A stretch of DNA of 64,000 nt. Source: Pseudomonadota bacterium. Lineage in GTDB: Bacteria > Myxococcota_A > UBA796 > SXON01. The position numbers and the translations under genes are program-made. How positions within the stretch are numbered: the stretch's first letter is position 1; every line of letters starts with the position of its first letter. Below are positions 51,464 to 61,003 of this stretch, piece by piece. Where the stretch lies: positions 92,069 to 156,068 of the forward strand of contig JAUXTN010000002.1 of assembly GCA_030684355.1 (NCBI GenBank), given 5' to 3'. The notes below the pieces were generated by a model that was not told where the DNA came from, searched no databases, and saw only the letters and a list, made by a program, of their open reading frames with translations.

Positions 51464-53275
51464 ATGCGGCTCGGTCTCCGCATCGGCTTCTTCGTCGCGT
51501 TCACCGCGATCCTCCCGGTCCTCCTGCTCGCCGGCGCCGCCTCCCAGGTGGCCCGCAAGCAGGCCGAGGGCCAGATCGTGGACTTCCAGGTGGAGGCCGC
51601 GCGCTCGCTGGGCGCGGTCGTCTCCCGCCAGCTCTCTGACACCCAGCGCGTGCTCGTGCAGCAGGTGGCGAACTTCCGGCTCGACGTCGCCTCCGACGAG
51701 GCCCGCGCGTCGTTCCTCGTGGCGACCTACCGGCTCTTTCCGGAGATCTCGATCGCCGCGCTCCTGGACGAGGACGGGGGGGAGCTGGCGCCGCCGCTCT
51801 ACCAGCCGGTCGGGGCCGCCGCGGAGCTCGCCGAGCACGACCTGGTCTCGGTGGCCCGCCTCGCCCGCTTCCGCGCCGCGCTCCCGCCCCCCTCGCGCAC
51901 GCCCGGGGGCGTGGTCGTCGGGGATCCCTACCGCCCGGAGGGTGCGGACGCCGCGGTCCTCCCGATGGTGTTCACCTCGCCGTGGGGGGACGGCGTCGCG
52001 CTGGCCGTCGAGATCTCGCTCTCACCGGTGGCTTCGCGCATGAGCTCGCTCGCGAAGGACCGCGAGATCACGCTCCTCGGCCAGGACGGCGAGGTCCTGC
52101 TGCGCGCCGGGCCCATGGGGCTCGTGGAGCCCGCGCGGGCGCGCGCCTTCCTCCGCAACGCCGAGGTCGATCTCCGCTACGAAACCGCGCACGGTGTCGA
52201 GGTCCTCGCGGCGCTCGCGGCGGTGCCCGAGCACGACTGGGCGGTGGTGGTCGCCGAGCCGGCCGACGCCGTGGCCGCCACGATCCACCAGATCCAGCTC
52301 CGCACCTGGTACATCGGCGGGGTCGCGCTCGTCATCGCGCTGGTCGGCGGGGCCTACCTCACGCGCTCGATCACCGGCCCGGTCGTCACCCTCCGCGACG
52401 CCGCGAACGCGGTCGGCCGGGGCGACTTCGCCGTGCGCATGCCGATCGCCAGCCGGGACGAGCTCGCCGAGCTCGCCGCCGCGTTCAACCGGATGTCCGC
52501 GTCGCTGGAGCAGAACGCGGCCGAGATCGACTCGAAGAACCAGGAGATCGAGCGATTCAACCTCGAGCTCCAGGCGCGCGTCGAGCAGCGCACGTCGCAG
52601 TTGCGGGAGGCCCAGGCCCGGCTCGTCCAGTCGGGCCAGCTCGCGGCGGTGGGCGAGCTCTCGGCGGGCCTCGCACACGAGCTCAACAACCCGCTCGCCG
52701 GGGTCCTCGGCATCGTGCAGATCCTGTCCTCCCAGCTCGGTGAACGCCCGGAGGGCGCGCTCCTCCGCGCCGCCGAGCAGGAGGCCCTCCGCTGCAAGGA
52801 GATTGTCGCGAACCTGCTCCGCTTCACGCGGCCGGGGGTGCAGAAGGGGCCCGGTGCCGAGGATGTGGTAGATCTGGCCGCCGTGGTGCGTGACGTCCTC
52901 ACGCTCGTCGGCGGCCCGCTCCGCCAGCGGGGTGTCGCGGTGGAGCTCTCGATGATCGAGTCCCCGATGGCCATCCGGGGGGACGCCTCCCAGCTCGGGC
53001 GCGCGCTCGGCCAGCTCCTCACGTCCCTGCGCACCGTCGCGGAGCCCGGGTCGACCTTGACGATCGAGGGCGCGGCCCCGGGCGCGGAGATCGAGCTGCG
53101 GTTCGCGCTCGCGAAGACCGTGGGCGAGACCGACGATTGGCGCGCCGCCGGCCTCGGCTTCTGGGTGGCCCGGCAGGTCTTCCAGGAGCACGGCGCCATC
53201 CTCGAGGAGCCCGTCGGCGAGCGCGGCGCCGCCCGGACCTGGCGTCTGCGCGCGCCGCGCTGCGAGGGGGCCTGA
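51464..53275 (+). CDS. HAMP sensor histidine kinase with degenerate ATP-binding domain
   Basis: 603 residues. Membrane helix 1 (IGFFVAFTAILPVLLLAGAA), a Cache-like extracytoplasmic sensor (about 35-275), helix 2 (YIGGVALVIALVGGAYL), HAMP (TRSITGPVVTLRDAANAVGR), coiled coil and HisKA with His405 in GLAHELNNPLAG. The ATPase part is unusual. Where the N-box Asn belongs the text is QLLTSLRTV (Thr520/Ser521), no G1 DxGxG is found, the F-box PFxTTK is missing, and only a G2-like AAGLGFWVARQ remains. It can probably be phosphorylated but hardly bind ATP in the normal way. The gap to the gene before is nine bases; TGATG joins it to the next. Confidence 0.88.
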   Translation: MRLGLRIGFFVAFTAILPVLLLAGAASQVARKQAEGQIVDFQVEAARSLGAVVSRQLSDTQRVLVQQVANFRLDVASDEARASFLVATYRLFPEISIAALLDEDGGELAPPLYQPVGAAAELAEHDLVSVARLARFRAALPPPSRTPGGVVVGDPYRPEGADAAVLPMVFTSPWGDGVALAVEISLSPVASRMSSLAKDREITLLGQDGEVLLRAGPMGLVEPARARAFLRNAEVDLRYETAHGVEVLAALAAVPEHDWAVVVAEPADAVAATIHQIQLRTWYIGGVALVIALVGGAYLTRSITGPVVTLRDAANAVGRGDFAVRMPIASRDELAELAAAFNRMSASLEQNAAEIDSKNQEIERFNLELQARVEQRTSQLREAQARLVQSGQLAAVGELSAGLAHELNNPLAGVLGIVQILSSQLGERPEGALLRAAEQEALRCKEIVANLLRFTRPGVQKGPGAEDVVDLAAVVRDVLTLVGGPLRQRGVAVELSMIESPMAIRGDASQLGRALGQLLTSLRTVAEPGSTLTIEGAAPGAEIELRFALAKTVGETDDWRAAGLGFWVARQVFQEHGAILEEPVGERGAARTWRLRAPRCEGA

Positions 53276-54135
53276 TGTCGAAGGAGCTGCAGGCCATCGC
53301 GGTCCTCGTCCTCATCCTGGCCGCGGCGTGGCTCGGCTACGGCCGGCTCTTCGGAGACGACGGCGGCGAGGGCCTCGTCGTGGCCGCGGTGGAGGGGGCC
53401 GTGGTCCGCGTCGACGGGTTCGGCGCAGAGGTCCCGGCGACCGAGGGGCTCTCGCTCCAGCCGCGCGACCGCATCGTGGCCGGCGAGGGCGGCCGCGCCG
53501 TGCTCACGCTGGGGCCCGAGTCGCGCGTGACGATCGCCGAGCGCTCGTCCGTGCGGGTCGTGGCCGCGGACCAGTCCGGCGTGAAGCTCGAGCTCGAGGG
53601 CGGTCGCGTGCAGGCCACGATCCGGCCGGGGGCGGGCCCGGTCGGCATCTCGTCGGAAGGATCGTCGGTCGTCGCGGAGGACGCCGACTTCACGATGGTC
53701 CGCGCCGAGGACGGCACGGTCGGCGTCGTCGCCGAGCGCGGCGAGGTGGGCCTCGAGGGGTTCCCCGGGGCGTCGCGGCTCGCGGCGGGCGAGCGGGTCA
53801 TCGCGGCGCCGGGCGGCACCGCGCTCGTGGCTCCCGCGTCGGAGGAGCTGCTCCTGAACGTCGCGTGGCCCCAGGCGGCGCGCACGCGGCAGGAGACCGT
53901 CGAGGTGCGCGGACACACCGAGCCGAACGCCCGTGTCCGGGTGGGGCGAGAGGGGGCGTGGGTCGAGATCAAGGCGGACGCGAACGGACTGTTCGTCACG
54001 AACGTCGGGCTCGTCGAGGGGGCGAACGACATCCGCGTCGAGGCCATCTCCATCCTGGAGACCTCCGTCGCGACCACCCACGTCGTCGTGCGCGACACGA
54101 CGGCGCCCAACGTCAGCACGGAGATCCACTACTGA
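53275..54135 (+). CDS. membrane-anchored FecR-domain protein with Ig-like tail
   Basis: 286 residues. One N-terminal helix (AIAVLVLILAAAWLGYG) is a signal anchor. The FecR-like domain (about 30-175) shows LSLQPRDRIVAGEGGRAVLT, RVTIAERSSVRV and GRVQATI. The last 95 residues look like an Ig-fold or glucodextranase-type module (EVRGHTEPNARVRVGREG, GANDIRVEAISI). FecR domains sense or transmit periplasmic signals. There is no ECF sigma factor here, the usual FecR partner; histidine kinases stand in that place. The TGATG start overlaps the kinase stop. Confidence 0.85.
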   Translation: MSKELQAIAVLVLILAAAWLGYGRLFGDDGGEGLVVAAVEGAVVRVDGFGAEVPATEGLSLQPRDRIVAGEGGRAVLTLGPESRVTIAERSSVRVVAADQSGVKLELEGGRVQATIRPGAGPVGISSEGSSVVAEDADFTMVRAEDGTVGVVAERGEVGLEGFPGASRLAAGERVIAAPGGTALVAPASEELLLNVAWPQAARTRQETVEVRGHTEPNARVRVGREGAWVEIKADANGLFVTNVGLVEGANDIRVEAISILETSVATTHVVVRDTTAPNVSTEIHY

Positions 54136-54160
54136 CCGCCACCGTCGCCGCGAGGGCCGC

Positions 54161-56614
54161 TTGCTCGCCCTGATCGCCAGCGCGCTCGCGGCGGACGTGC
54201 TGCTCTATGCGCCGGACGGCCCCCCGGAGCCCGGGCGCCCGGGCACCTTCGAGGTCGTGGTCCTCGACGGCGGGCGGGCGGTGTCGGGCGCCGACGTGGC
54301 GCTGCTGGGGCCGGACACCGCCGTCATCGCGGCGGAGGGCGAGATCGCGCCGGGGCGGTACCAGTTCCGCTACCAGTCCGCCGCGGAGGACGCCTCCGCG
54401 GCGCTGACCGTGCGTGTCGACGACACGACGATCTCCAGCCAGACCGTGCCCCTCGCGGCCGTACCCGCCGCGACGTACGGCGTCCCCGCCGAGGTCGACG
54501 CCGTCGTGGGCACGCCCCGCATCGAGGTGCGCTTCCCGCGCCTGCGCACCGAGGTCGTCGCGGGCGCGCGTCTTGCCCGCGCGTCGGAGGGGCGGGTCCT
54601 CGAGGTGCGCGACGACGCCGATGGGGTCGTGGTCGTCGTGGAGCCGGGCGGCGAGCGCAACGCCCGGATGCTCGCGGTGGGCCTGATCGACCTCGAGGAT
54701 CCCCGCGCGCGGCCCGCCTTCGCCCTCGTGCGGCTCCGCGCCCGGCCCCAGCTCACGTTGACCGCCGAGCCCGGCAGCACCGTGAGCGTGCGGATCGGCA
54801 AGCGTAGCTACGGGCCGTTCGTCGCGGACGCCGCGGGGGCCGCCGCCGTGTCGTTCGACGCCTGGCCCGGCGAGTCCGCCTACGAGATCACCGTCTCCGA
54901 CGACCTCGGCAACACCCAGCGCTCGCAGGGGCCGCTCCCCGTCGTCACCCGACCCGTGCTCGTGGGCGTGGAGTCGACCCTCGCGGATCAGCGCGGCGCC
55001 GAGCTCTGGCTCGGGGCATGGACACCCACGGGCGCCCCGTGGACCGGCCCGGTGCCGCTCTGCCGCAGCGGGGCGGGCGTACGCTCCGAAGCGGCGGTGG
55101 CAGGCCGCGGCGTGTACCGCGCCACCGTCTCCGCGCCGGCCGCCGGGGCGCTCTTCGATCCGCGCGTCGAGTGTGGCCTCGCGGACGCCTCCGTGGCGCT
55201 GCGCGTGCCGCTCGGCGCCGAGCGCCCGGACCGCATCGATCTGCGCGTCTACCCCGAGACCCTCTCGGCGGACTTCCCGATCGCCCAGGTGCAAGCCGCG
55301 CTGCTGGACCGCCGCGGAGAGCGGGTGCCGCCCGATGCCCTCCGGCTGCGCGCGCGGGTCGGCGAGCTGCAGCTCGAGGTCGCCGACGGCGCGGTGCGCG
55401 GCGAGTACCGTGGCGCCGCGGCGGTCGAGGCCGGCGGGGACACGCTCTCTGCGGCGTGGGACCACCCGGCCGGCGCGGGGCTCGCGTGGGCACTCGAGCT
55501 CCACGCGGCCGCCGACACCGGCGACGCCCTCGTCACGCTCGTGCGCGCCCGGGATCGGCAGGATCGGCCGCTCGCCGCCACCCCCGTGCGCGTGTGGCTC
55601 GGGGAGCTCGCGGTCGCGACCGTCACGGACGCTCGAGGCTGGGCACGCGTCGTGTTCCCGGCCCTGCCCCCGGGGCCGACCATCGTGCGCGCCGAGACCG
55701 CCGACGGCGTCGCGCGCCAGGTGGCGTGGCTCCCCGGGGCGCCGCAGGTGCTTCCGGACCCCACCGCCCCCGATCTCGTCGCCCGCGTCGAGCTCCCGAT
55801 CCGCGCCGGGCGGGTGCGGCAGGTCTTCCTCGACGTGTCGCCGCGGCCGTTGCGCACGGGCTCCGGTGCCACCGCGAAGGTGGTGGTGCGCATGCTGGAC
55901 GGCGCCGGGAACGCCGTGGTGGACGAGCCCGTCACCATCTCCGCGAGCGTCGGCGACGTGGGGTTCGTCGAGACGCAGGCCGACGGCACCCGCGTGACCG
56001 TCTACCGGCCGCCGTCGACCGTCCTCGTCGACGAGGTCGTGCGCATCACCGCGACGACCTCCGCGGGCACCGTCTCGACCGACCTGGAGCTCTCGCCCCG
56101 CCCGGTGATCGGCTCGCTCGGGGTCTCCGCCGGCTGGATCAGCAACCTCGGCGTCGTCTCGACGCCCGCGTTGTCGCTCACCGGCACGCACCACCTCGGC
56201 TTCCTCCCGCGCCTCCTCTCCGTCCGCGTCGGCGTGACCGCGTACGCGTTCGAGACCGTGGTCGCCGACCCCCTCGCCGACGACATCATCACGGTGAACG
56301 CCACGATGGTGCCGTTCGACATCGGGCTCTCGGCGACCGAGCGGTGGGGGCGCCGCTCGTTGACCGCCGGCCTCGCCGCCGTCGTCGCGCCCTACGCGAT
56401 GAACGTCGACTACGGCGACGATCGCGGGGTCGCCGGCATCGGCCTCGCGTCGCCGGGGCTCGCGGTCATGGGCGGCGGCGGGTATCGCCTCGGGAACTCG
56501 GAGATCTACGCCGAGGCACGCCTCCTGCTCTTCACCGTCGGCGGTCAGCAAGTCTCGTTCGAAGGTTCGCTCGGCGGAGCCTCCCTCATGGCCGGATACC
56601 GGCTACTCTATTGA
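54161..56614 (+). CDS. large Ig-like outer-membrane protein
   Basis: 817 residues from TTG 54161, with GAGGG just upstream; this gives the short signal LLALIASALAADV. The body is a chain of beta domains: a start like a surface Ig module (GTFEVVVLDGGRAVSGADVA), then several 80- to 100-residue units including invasin/Big-type repeats (AKVVVRMLDGAGNAVVDEPV, TITASTSAGT-like TTSAGTVSTDLEL near 630). The last 190 residues look like a beta-barrel (LGVSAGWISNLGVVSTPALS, NSEIYAEARLLLFTVGG) and end MAGYRLLY, with the terminal aromatic of outer-membrane proteins. I read it as an invasin-like surface protein with the barrel at the C terminus. Confidence 0.78.
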   Translation: MLALIASALAADVLLYAPDGPPEPGRPGTFEVVVLDGGRAVSGADVALLGPDTAVIAAEGEIAPGRYQFRYQSAAEDASAALTVRVDDTTISSQTVPLAAVPAATYGVPAEVDAVVGTPRIEVRFPRLRTEVVAGARLARASEGRVLEVRDDADGVVVVVEPGGERNARMLAVGLIDLEDPRARPAFALVRLRARPQLTLTAEPGSTVSVRIGKRSYGPFVADAAGAAAVSFDAWPGESAYEITVSDDLGNTQRSQGPLPVVTRPVLVGVESTLADQRGAELWLGAWTPTGAPWTGPVPLCRSGAGVRSEAAVAGRGVYRATVSAPAAGALFDPRVECGLADASVALRVPLGAERPDRIDLRVYPETLSADFPIAQVQAALLDRRGERVPPDALRLRARVGELQLEVADGAVRGEYRGAAAVEAGGDTLSAAWDHPAGAGLAWALELHAAADTGDALVTLVRARDRQDRPLAATPVRVWLGELAVATVTDARGWARVVFPALPPGPTIVRAETADGVARQVAWLPGAPQVLPDPTAPDLVARVELPIRAGRVRQVFLDVSPRPLRTGSGATAKVVVRMLDGAGNAVVDEPVTISASVGDVGFVETQADGTRVTVYRPPSTVLVDEVVRITATTSAGTVSTDLELSPRPVIGSLGVSAGWISNLGVVSTPALSLTGTHHLGFLPRLLSVRVGVTAYAFETVVADPLADDIITVNATMVPFDIGLSATERWGRRSLTAGLAAVVAPYAMNVDYGDDRGVAGIGLASPGLAVMGGGGYRLGNSEIYAEARLLLFTVGGQQVSFEGSLGGASLMAGYRLLY

Positions 56615-56618
56615 CGAG

Positions 56619-59600
56619 ATGACGCCACACCAGCGGGCGGGAACCACCTCGCGACGCCGGTCGCCGGGCAGGGCGCTGCCCGCGGCATTCCTGGGCGCGG
56701 CGCTGGCGGCGCTCGGGGGTTGCACGTTGGCGCCGGCCGCGCCCACCATCGCGGAGGTGTCTCCGGGCTGGGGCTACAACGGAGAGCCCACCGAGATCTC
56801 GATCGACGGCGCGCACTTCTTCCCGACGGTCGTCGTCGCGAACACGAACGAGGGCGCGAGCGCCGACGGCGGCCGGATCGAGGGCACGTTCCAGGCGTGG
56901 CTGGAGGGCGACGAGACCTTCGCGCTCGAGGACGTCCAGCACCAGTCCTACGACCGGCTCGGCGCCGAGGTTCCGGAGGGGTTGCCCATCGGCACGTACG
57001 ACCTGCGCGTGGAGGTCCCGTCGGGCCTCGTCGCCACGCTCCCGGACGCGTTCACGGTGACGGACACGCGCTCCGACCACCTCGATGTCTCCGTCGAGAT
57101 CGCGGCGTACATCGTCGGCGGGCTGGCCCAGGTCACGCTGCAGCTCCAGGACCCCGAGGACCAGGTCGTCGCCCAGGCGCTCGACGTGATCGTACGGGCG
57201 TCCTCGACGACCTCCCCCACCGGCGCGACGGACGTGCTCTTCTGGCCGACGGACGGCCTGGAAGACCAGGAGCCGCTCCAGGAGGGCGTCGGCATCACCG
57301 GGCAGCTGGGGGCCGACGGCACCGGCGTGTTCCTGGTCACCTCCCAGATCGCCGATGACGTGCGCTTCGAGGTCAGCGCGGCGGACGAGACCTCCGTGGT
57401 CCGCGGCGACTCCCTCACCCTGTCGTGGGACGCCGGGCCGGTCAGCGAGGTCGAGCTCGCGCTCCCGCGCGACGACTTCCGCACGCTCGCCGGGGATCCC
57501 TTCGACCTGACCATCCGCCTGAAGGACTCCCTCGGCAACGTGCTGACCACGCTCCCGGCGGATCTCGTCCTGTACGACGAGTGCGGCGGCTGGGTGAAGG
57601 GGGCCTCCATCGTGGGGGAGGGGACCGTCGAGGTCCTGCTGACCGGCGCGTGCGAGGTGGATCGCATCCACGCCCTCCTGTACGGCATCGTCTGGGACAG
57701 CGAGCCCTTCGAGGTCCTGCCCGGGGAGCACTCCGCCTACACCGTCCAGGCGGCGCCCGACTCGGTGGCGGCGGGCGAGGGCCTCGTCGTGTTCGTGGAG
57801 GCGGTCGACGGCTGGGGCAACGTCGTGACCGACCACGAGGCCGACATCCTGCTGCACGACGGCGTCGGCGTGCTCGATCCGACCCGCGGCCGCGGCACCC
57901 AGTCGTGCCCGGGCTTCGGCGGCGACGGCTCGCAGTTGTGCACGGCGGCCGTGTGGACTGCCGGCTCCGAGGTGGTCATCCGCGCGGAGGACGCCGAGGG
58001 GGCGAAGGGTGAGGCCGCGCCGATCGAGGTCGTCCCGGCGGACGGCGCGTCCGTCGTGTTCGTCGTCCGCGCCTCCTCCGTCGAGGCCGGTGAGTCCTTC
58101 GACGTCACCGTCCGCGTGCTCGACGCCTACGCGAACAGCGTGGGGTTCGACCCCGGCGGCACCGATCGCGTCGAGTTCCTGGACGATTCGGGCACCCTGG
58201 CCTGCACGTGGACCGGCGCCGTCGACGGCGCGCAGGGCTTCTCGTGCACGATCGAGGGCGCGGTGTCCGACGCCAACGTCTCCGCGCGCGTGCTCGGCCT
58301 CACCGGCTACGGCGCCGACCCGCTCGTGGTCACCAACGCCGCCCTCGGCGACGTCGAGGTGGATCCCCAGGGGTCCACCTTCGTGGCGGGCACCGCCTTC
58401 ACCCTCGAGCTCCGCGGCTACGACGACTACGGAAACCCCTACATCGTCCAGACCGACGCCCAGGTCGATCTCACCGACACCGCCGGGACGATGACCCCCG
58501 CCACCGCCGTGCTCGGGCCGCTCGGCGAGGTGCAGGTCTCGTCCGTGGTCTACGCCGCGGGCACCTCCGTCCGCCTCTCCGCGTCGCAAGGCGGCACGAC
58601 CCTCGGCACGAGCCGCCCGATCTTCGTGAGCCCCGACGAGCAGGACGGCATCACGGTCGAGGCCCCGCCCTGGATCTCGGTCGACGAGCCCGGTGTCGTC
58701 GTGCTCACCGCGGTGGACGCCTACGGGAACACGGTCACGTCCTACGCCGGCACGATGACGGTGTCGTCGCAAGGGCCCGGCTGCGAGACCCGCGTGATCG
58801 AGGAGTTCGACGAGGGCACCACTTCGGTGGACCTCACCTGCGAGACCGCGCTCATCGGGGAGACCCTCGTCGTCACCGACGATGCCGGCTTCGAAGGCGC
58901 GAGCGCCACCGTCGACATCGTGGACCTCGCCTGCGCCGACGGCCCGACCGCCACGCTCCTCCTCGACGGCCTCGACGACACCGTGCGCTGCCTCGCGGCG
59001 GGCGGCACGGTCGAGGTCGAGGCCGACGCCGCAGGGAGCACCGCGGGCGGGGGCGGCCTGTCGGTGTGGCACTTCTCGGACGGCGTCTCCGTCGAGGAGC
59101 GCACGCTCGCGTCCGACACCACGCTCACCTACGACACCACCGGGACCCGCTACGTCGAGCTCCTCGTGGCGGACACGAACGCCTGCGCCGGGCTCGACGG
59201 CGGCTACGTCTACGTTGGGTCCGACGACGGCGAGCCCACCGGGCCCATCGGGATCACGGTCACGCCGTCGAGCGTCTCCTCGATCGGGACGGTGAGCGTG
59301 GACGTGTCCGCGCTCGACTGCACGGAGGACATCGCCGCCGGCCAGACCCTCCTCGTCCGCGCGGACCTCGGGAACCCCATCGGGGCGAGCTCGGGCAAGG
59401 GCCTCTCCGTCACGCTCGACGCCGCCGGGACCGCCAGCTTCGACTGGACCTTCGACGCCGGCTTCAGCGGCACCGGGACCCTCTACGTGGGCTCCCAGGG
59501 TGGCGGCGGCATCGGCTCGAAGAGCGTGACGGTGACGGACGATCGCGTGCTGCCCACCGTCGTCTCGGTCGACCCCGCCGGCACCGAGCTCGGCACGGTC

Positions 59601-60227
59601 GAGCAGGTCGAGGTCGTGTTCAGCGAGCCGATGCACGCCAGCTTCGTCACGAGCGCCTACATCTCGCTGACGGGCCCCACCGCCGCGGTCACGGCGACCT
59701 ACGCCCTCTCGTCCGACCTCACGACGCTGACGATCACCCCGACCACACCGCTCGACGGTGCCTCGGGGACCTTCACCTTGAGCCTGACGCGGGACGTCCG
59801 AGACCTCGCGGGCAACCGACTCGACGGCGGCTGGTCGGGCGTAGGCGCGCCGGCGACCTTCCTCTTCGGCGACATCGGCGACACGCTCCCGGCGGTCTCG
59901 TCGTGCACGGTCGACGAGGAGCGCTTCACCCCCGACGGGGACGACGGTCCGGACGCCGAGAAGGACACCATCGCCATGACGCCGACGGCCACCGCCGCCC
60001 CGACGTGGTGGTGGCTCGGTGTGTACGACGTAGGCGGGACCCGGGTCCGGAGCGAGCGCGCGCCGGGGACGGACAGCGAGATCGAATGGGACGGGCGTGG
60101 GGACGACGGGACCGTGATGGGAGCGGGGTGGTATCGCCTCGCTCTCTCCGCGATCGACACGAACGGAAACGTGGGAGGGCAGTGCAATGGCGCGGTCGAG
60201 CTCGAGCAGCATGTGGACCTCCCATGA
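56619..60227 (+). CDS. giant Ig-repeat lipoprotein (IPT, invasin-like, SbsA and FlgD-type domains)
   Basis: 1202 residues. A lipoprotein signal (ALPAAFLGAALAALGGC) leads to an IPT/TIG module (PTIAEVSPGWGYNGEPTEIS). Many beta units follow with the filamin/invasin phrase AVDxYGN (LTAVDAYGNTVTSYAG, VRVLDAYANSVGFDP, LRGYDDYGNPYIVQT, VEAVDGWGNVVTDHE). Near 990-1085 is a Big_5/SbsA-type unit (PTVVSVDPAGTELGT to DLAGNRLDGG). The last 90 residues are FlgD-like (FTPDGDDGPDAEKD, IEWDGRGDDGTVMGAGWYR), a C-terminal secretion or anchoring type. It is 4 bases from the gene before. The protein would reach far from the cell surface. Confidence 0.87.
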   Translation: MTPHQRAGTTSRRRSPGRALPAAFLGAALAALGGCTLAPAAPTIAEVSPGWGYNGEPTEISIDGAHFFPTVVVANTNEGASADGGRIEGTFQAWLEGDETFALEDVQHQSYDRLGAEVPEGLPIGTYDLRVEVPSGLVATLPDAFTVTDTRSDHLDVSVEIAAYIVGGLAQVTLQLQDPEDQVVAQALDVIVRASSTTSPTGATDVLFWPTDGLEDQEPLQEGVGITGQLGADGTGVFLVTSQIADDVRFEVSAADETSVVRGDSLTLSWDAGPVSEVELALPRDDFRTLAGDPFDLTIRLKDSLGNVLTTLPADLVLYDECGGWVKGASIVGEGTVEVLLTGACEVDRIHALLYGIVWDSEPFEVLPGEHSAYTVQAAPDSVAAGEGLVVFVEAVDGWGNVVTDHEADILLHDGVGVLDPTRGRGTQSCPGFGGDGSQLCTAAVWTAGSEVVIRAEDAEGAKGEAAPIEVVPADGASVVFVVRASSVEAGESFDVTVRVLDAYANSVGFDPGGTDRVEFLDDSGTLACTWTGAVDGAQGFSCTIEGAVSDANVSARVLGLTGYGADPLVVTNAALGDVEVDPQGSTFVAGTAFTLELRGYDDYGNPYIVQTDAQVDLTDTAGTMTPATAVLGPLGEVQVSSVVYAAGTSVRLSASQGGTTLGTSRPIFVSPDEQDGITVEAPPWISVDEPGVVVLTAVDAYGNTVTSYAGTMTVSSQGPGCETRVIEEFDEGTTSVDLTCETALIGETLVVTDDAGFEGASATVDIVDLACADGPTATLLLDGLDDTVRCLAAGGTVEVEADAAGSTAGGGGLSVWHFSDGVSVEERTLASDTTLTYDTTGTRYVELLVADTNACAGLDGGYVYVGSDDGEPTGPIGITVTPSSVSSIGTVSVDVSALDCTEDIAAGQTLLVRADLGNPIGASSGKGLSVTLDAAGTASFDWTFDAGFSGTGTLYVGSQGGGGIGSKSVTVTDDRVLPTVVSVDPAGTELGTVEQVEVVFSEPMHASFVTSAYISLTGPTAAVTATYALSSDLTTLTITPTTPLDGASGTFTLSLTRDVRDLAGNRLDGGWSGVGAPATFLFGDIGDTLPAVSSCTVDEERFTPDGDDGPDAEKDTIAMTPTATAAPTWWWLGVYDVGGTRVRSERAPGTDSEIEWDGRGDDGTVMGAGWYRLALSAIDTNGNVGGQCNGAVELEQHVDLP

Positions 60228-60243
60228 CGACCACGGGGGCCTT

Positions 60244-60930
60244 GTGAACGGACCGATGGACGCCGCGACACAGGAGGCCCTGCGCCTCGCGGAGCTTGGG
60301 CTCCTCACCGCGGGGCTCATCCACGAGCTCCGCCAGCCGGTGTTCGCCATCAAGGCGCTCGCCCAGCTCGCGGAGGGCCACCCCTCCCGCGCCCCGGAAT
60401 ACCTTGCGCAGGTGCTCGCGCAGGTGCGAACGCTCGAGGCCCTCGTGGAGGGCTACGCCGACTTCAGCCGCCGGCCCGTCGGGAGCTGCGAGGTGTTCGA
60501 GCTCTCGGCGCCGGTGCGCTCGGCGCTGGTCGTCCTGGAGCACCGCGCCGTCGCGTCGCGCGTCCGCATGCACGTCGACCTCGGCGAGGCCATGGCGGTG
60601 CGAGGCTCGCTGCTGGCGGTGCAGCAGGCGGTCGTCAACCTGGGGCAGAACGCGCTCGACGCGCTCCGCGGCCAGGAGGACGGGTGCCTCCGCATCACGA
60701 ACCAGAGGGGGCTCGCCGGCGGCACCATCCGCGTCGAGGACAACGGGCCCGGCCTGCCCGACCACATCCGGTCCCGACTGTTCGAGCCCTTCCAGACGAC
60801 CAAGCCCTCGGGCACCGGCCTCGGCCTCTCGATCTCGCGGGACCTGATGGCCGCTTGCGGCGGGGAGCTGCGCCTCGTCGAGGTCACGCGCGGCACCTGC
60901 TGGGAGATCTGCCTGGCCGAGGCCGCGTAG
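60244..60930 (+). CDS. stand-alone soluble histidine kinase
   Basis: 228 residues from GTG 60244 (ATG 60256 is an alternative), with no sensor and no membrane segment. HisKA has His27 in LIHELRQPVFAI, and the ATPase domain is complete: N-box NLGQNALDAL, G1 EDNGPGLPD, FEPFQTTKPSGTGLGLSI, and G2. The kinase could phosphorylate the partner histidine or a receiver elsewhere. It is the last gene of the operon and starts 16 bases after the giant lipoprotein. Confidence 0.92.
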   Translation: MNGPMDAATQEALRLAELGLLTAGLIHELRQPVFAIKALAQLAEGHPSRAPEYLAQVLAQVRTLEALVEGYADFSRRPVGSCEVFELSAPVRSALVVLEHRAVASRVRMHVDLGEAMAVRGSLLAVQQAVVNLGQNALDALRGQEDGCLRITNQRGLAGGTIRVEDNGPGLPDHIRSRLFEPFQTTKPSGTGLGLSISRDLMAACGGELRLVEVTRGTCWEICLAEAA

Positions 60931-60957
60931 GCCGGAGAACGCCGGGGCTCCCGAGAA

Positions 60958-60979
60958 GCTCCCGCTCCAGGCGGGGAGC
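60958..60979 (+). terminator. hairpin after the kinase/surface-protein operon
   Basis: GCTCCCGC and GCGGGGAGC pair as an 8-bp stem with one bulged G and a 5-base loop, 27 bases after the last stop codon. There is no T tract. Confidence 0.4.
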
Positions 60980-61003
60980 GCCGCGCCGCGTTAGCCGGCG
61001 CCC

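Noticed and set aside
56586-60353. 1255-residue minus-strand open frame opposite the giant Ig lipoprotein
   Set aside because: It is a high-GC antisense shadow. The plus strand has a signal peptide and recognisable Ig-type domains; the minus frame has no domain.
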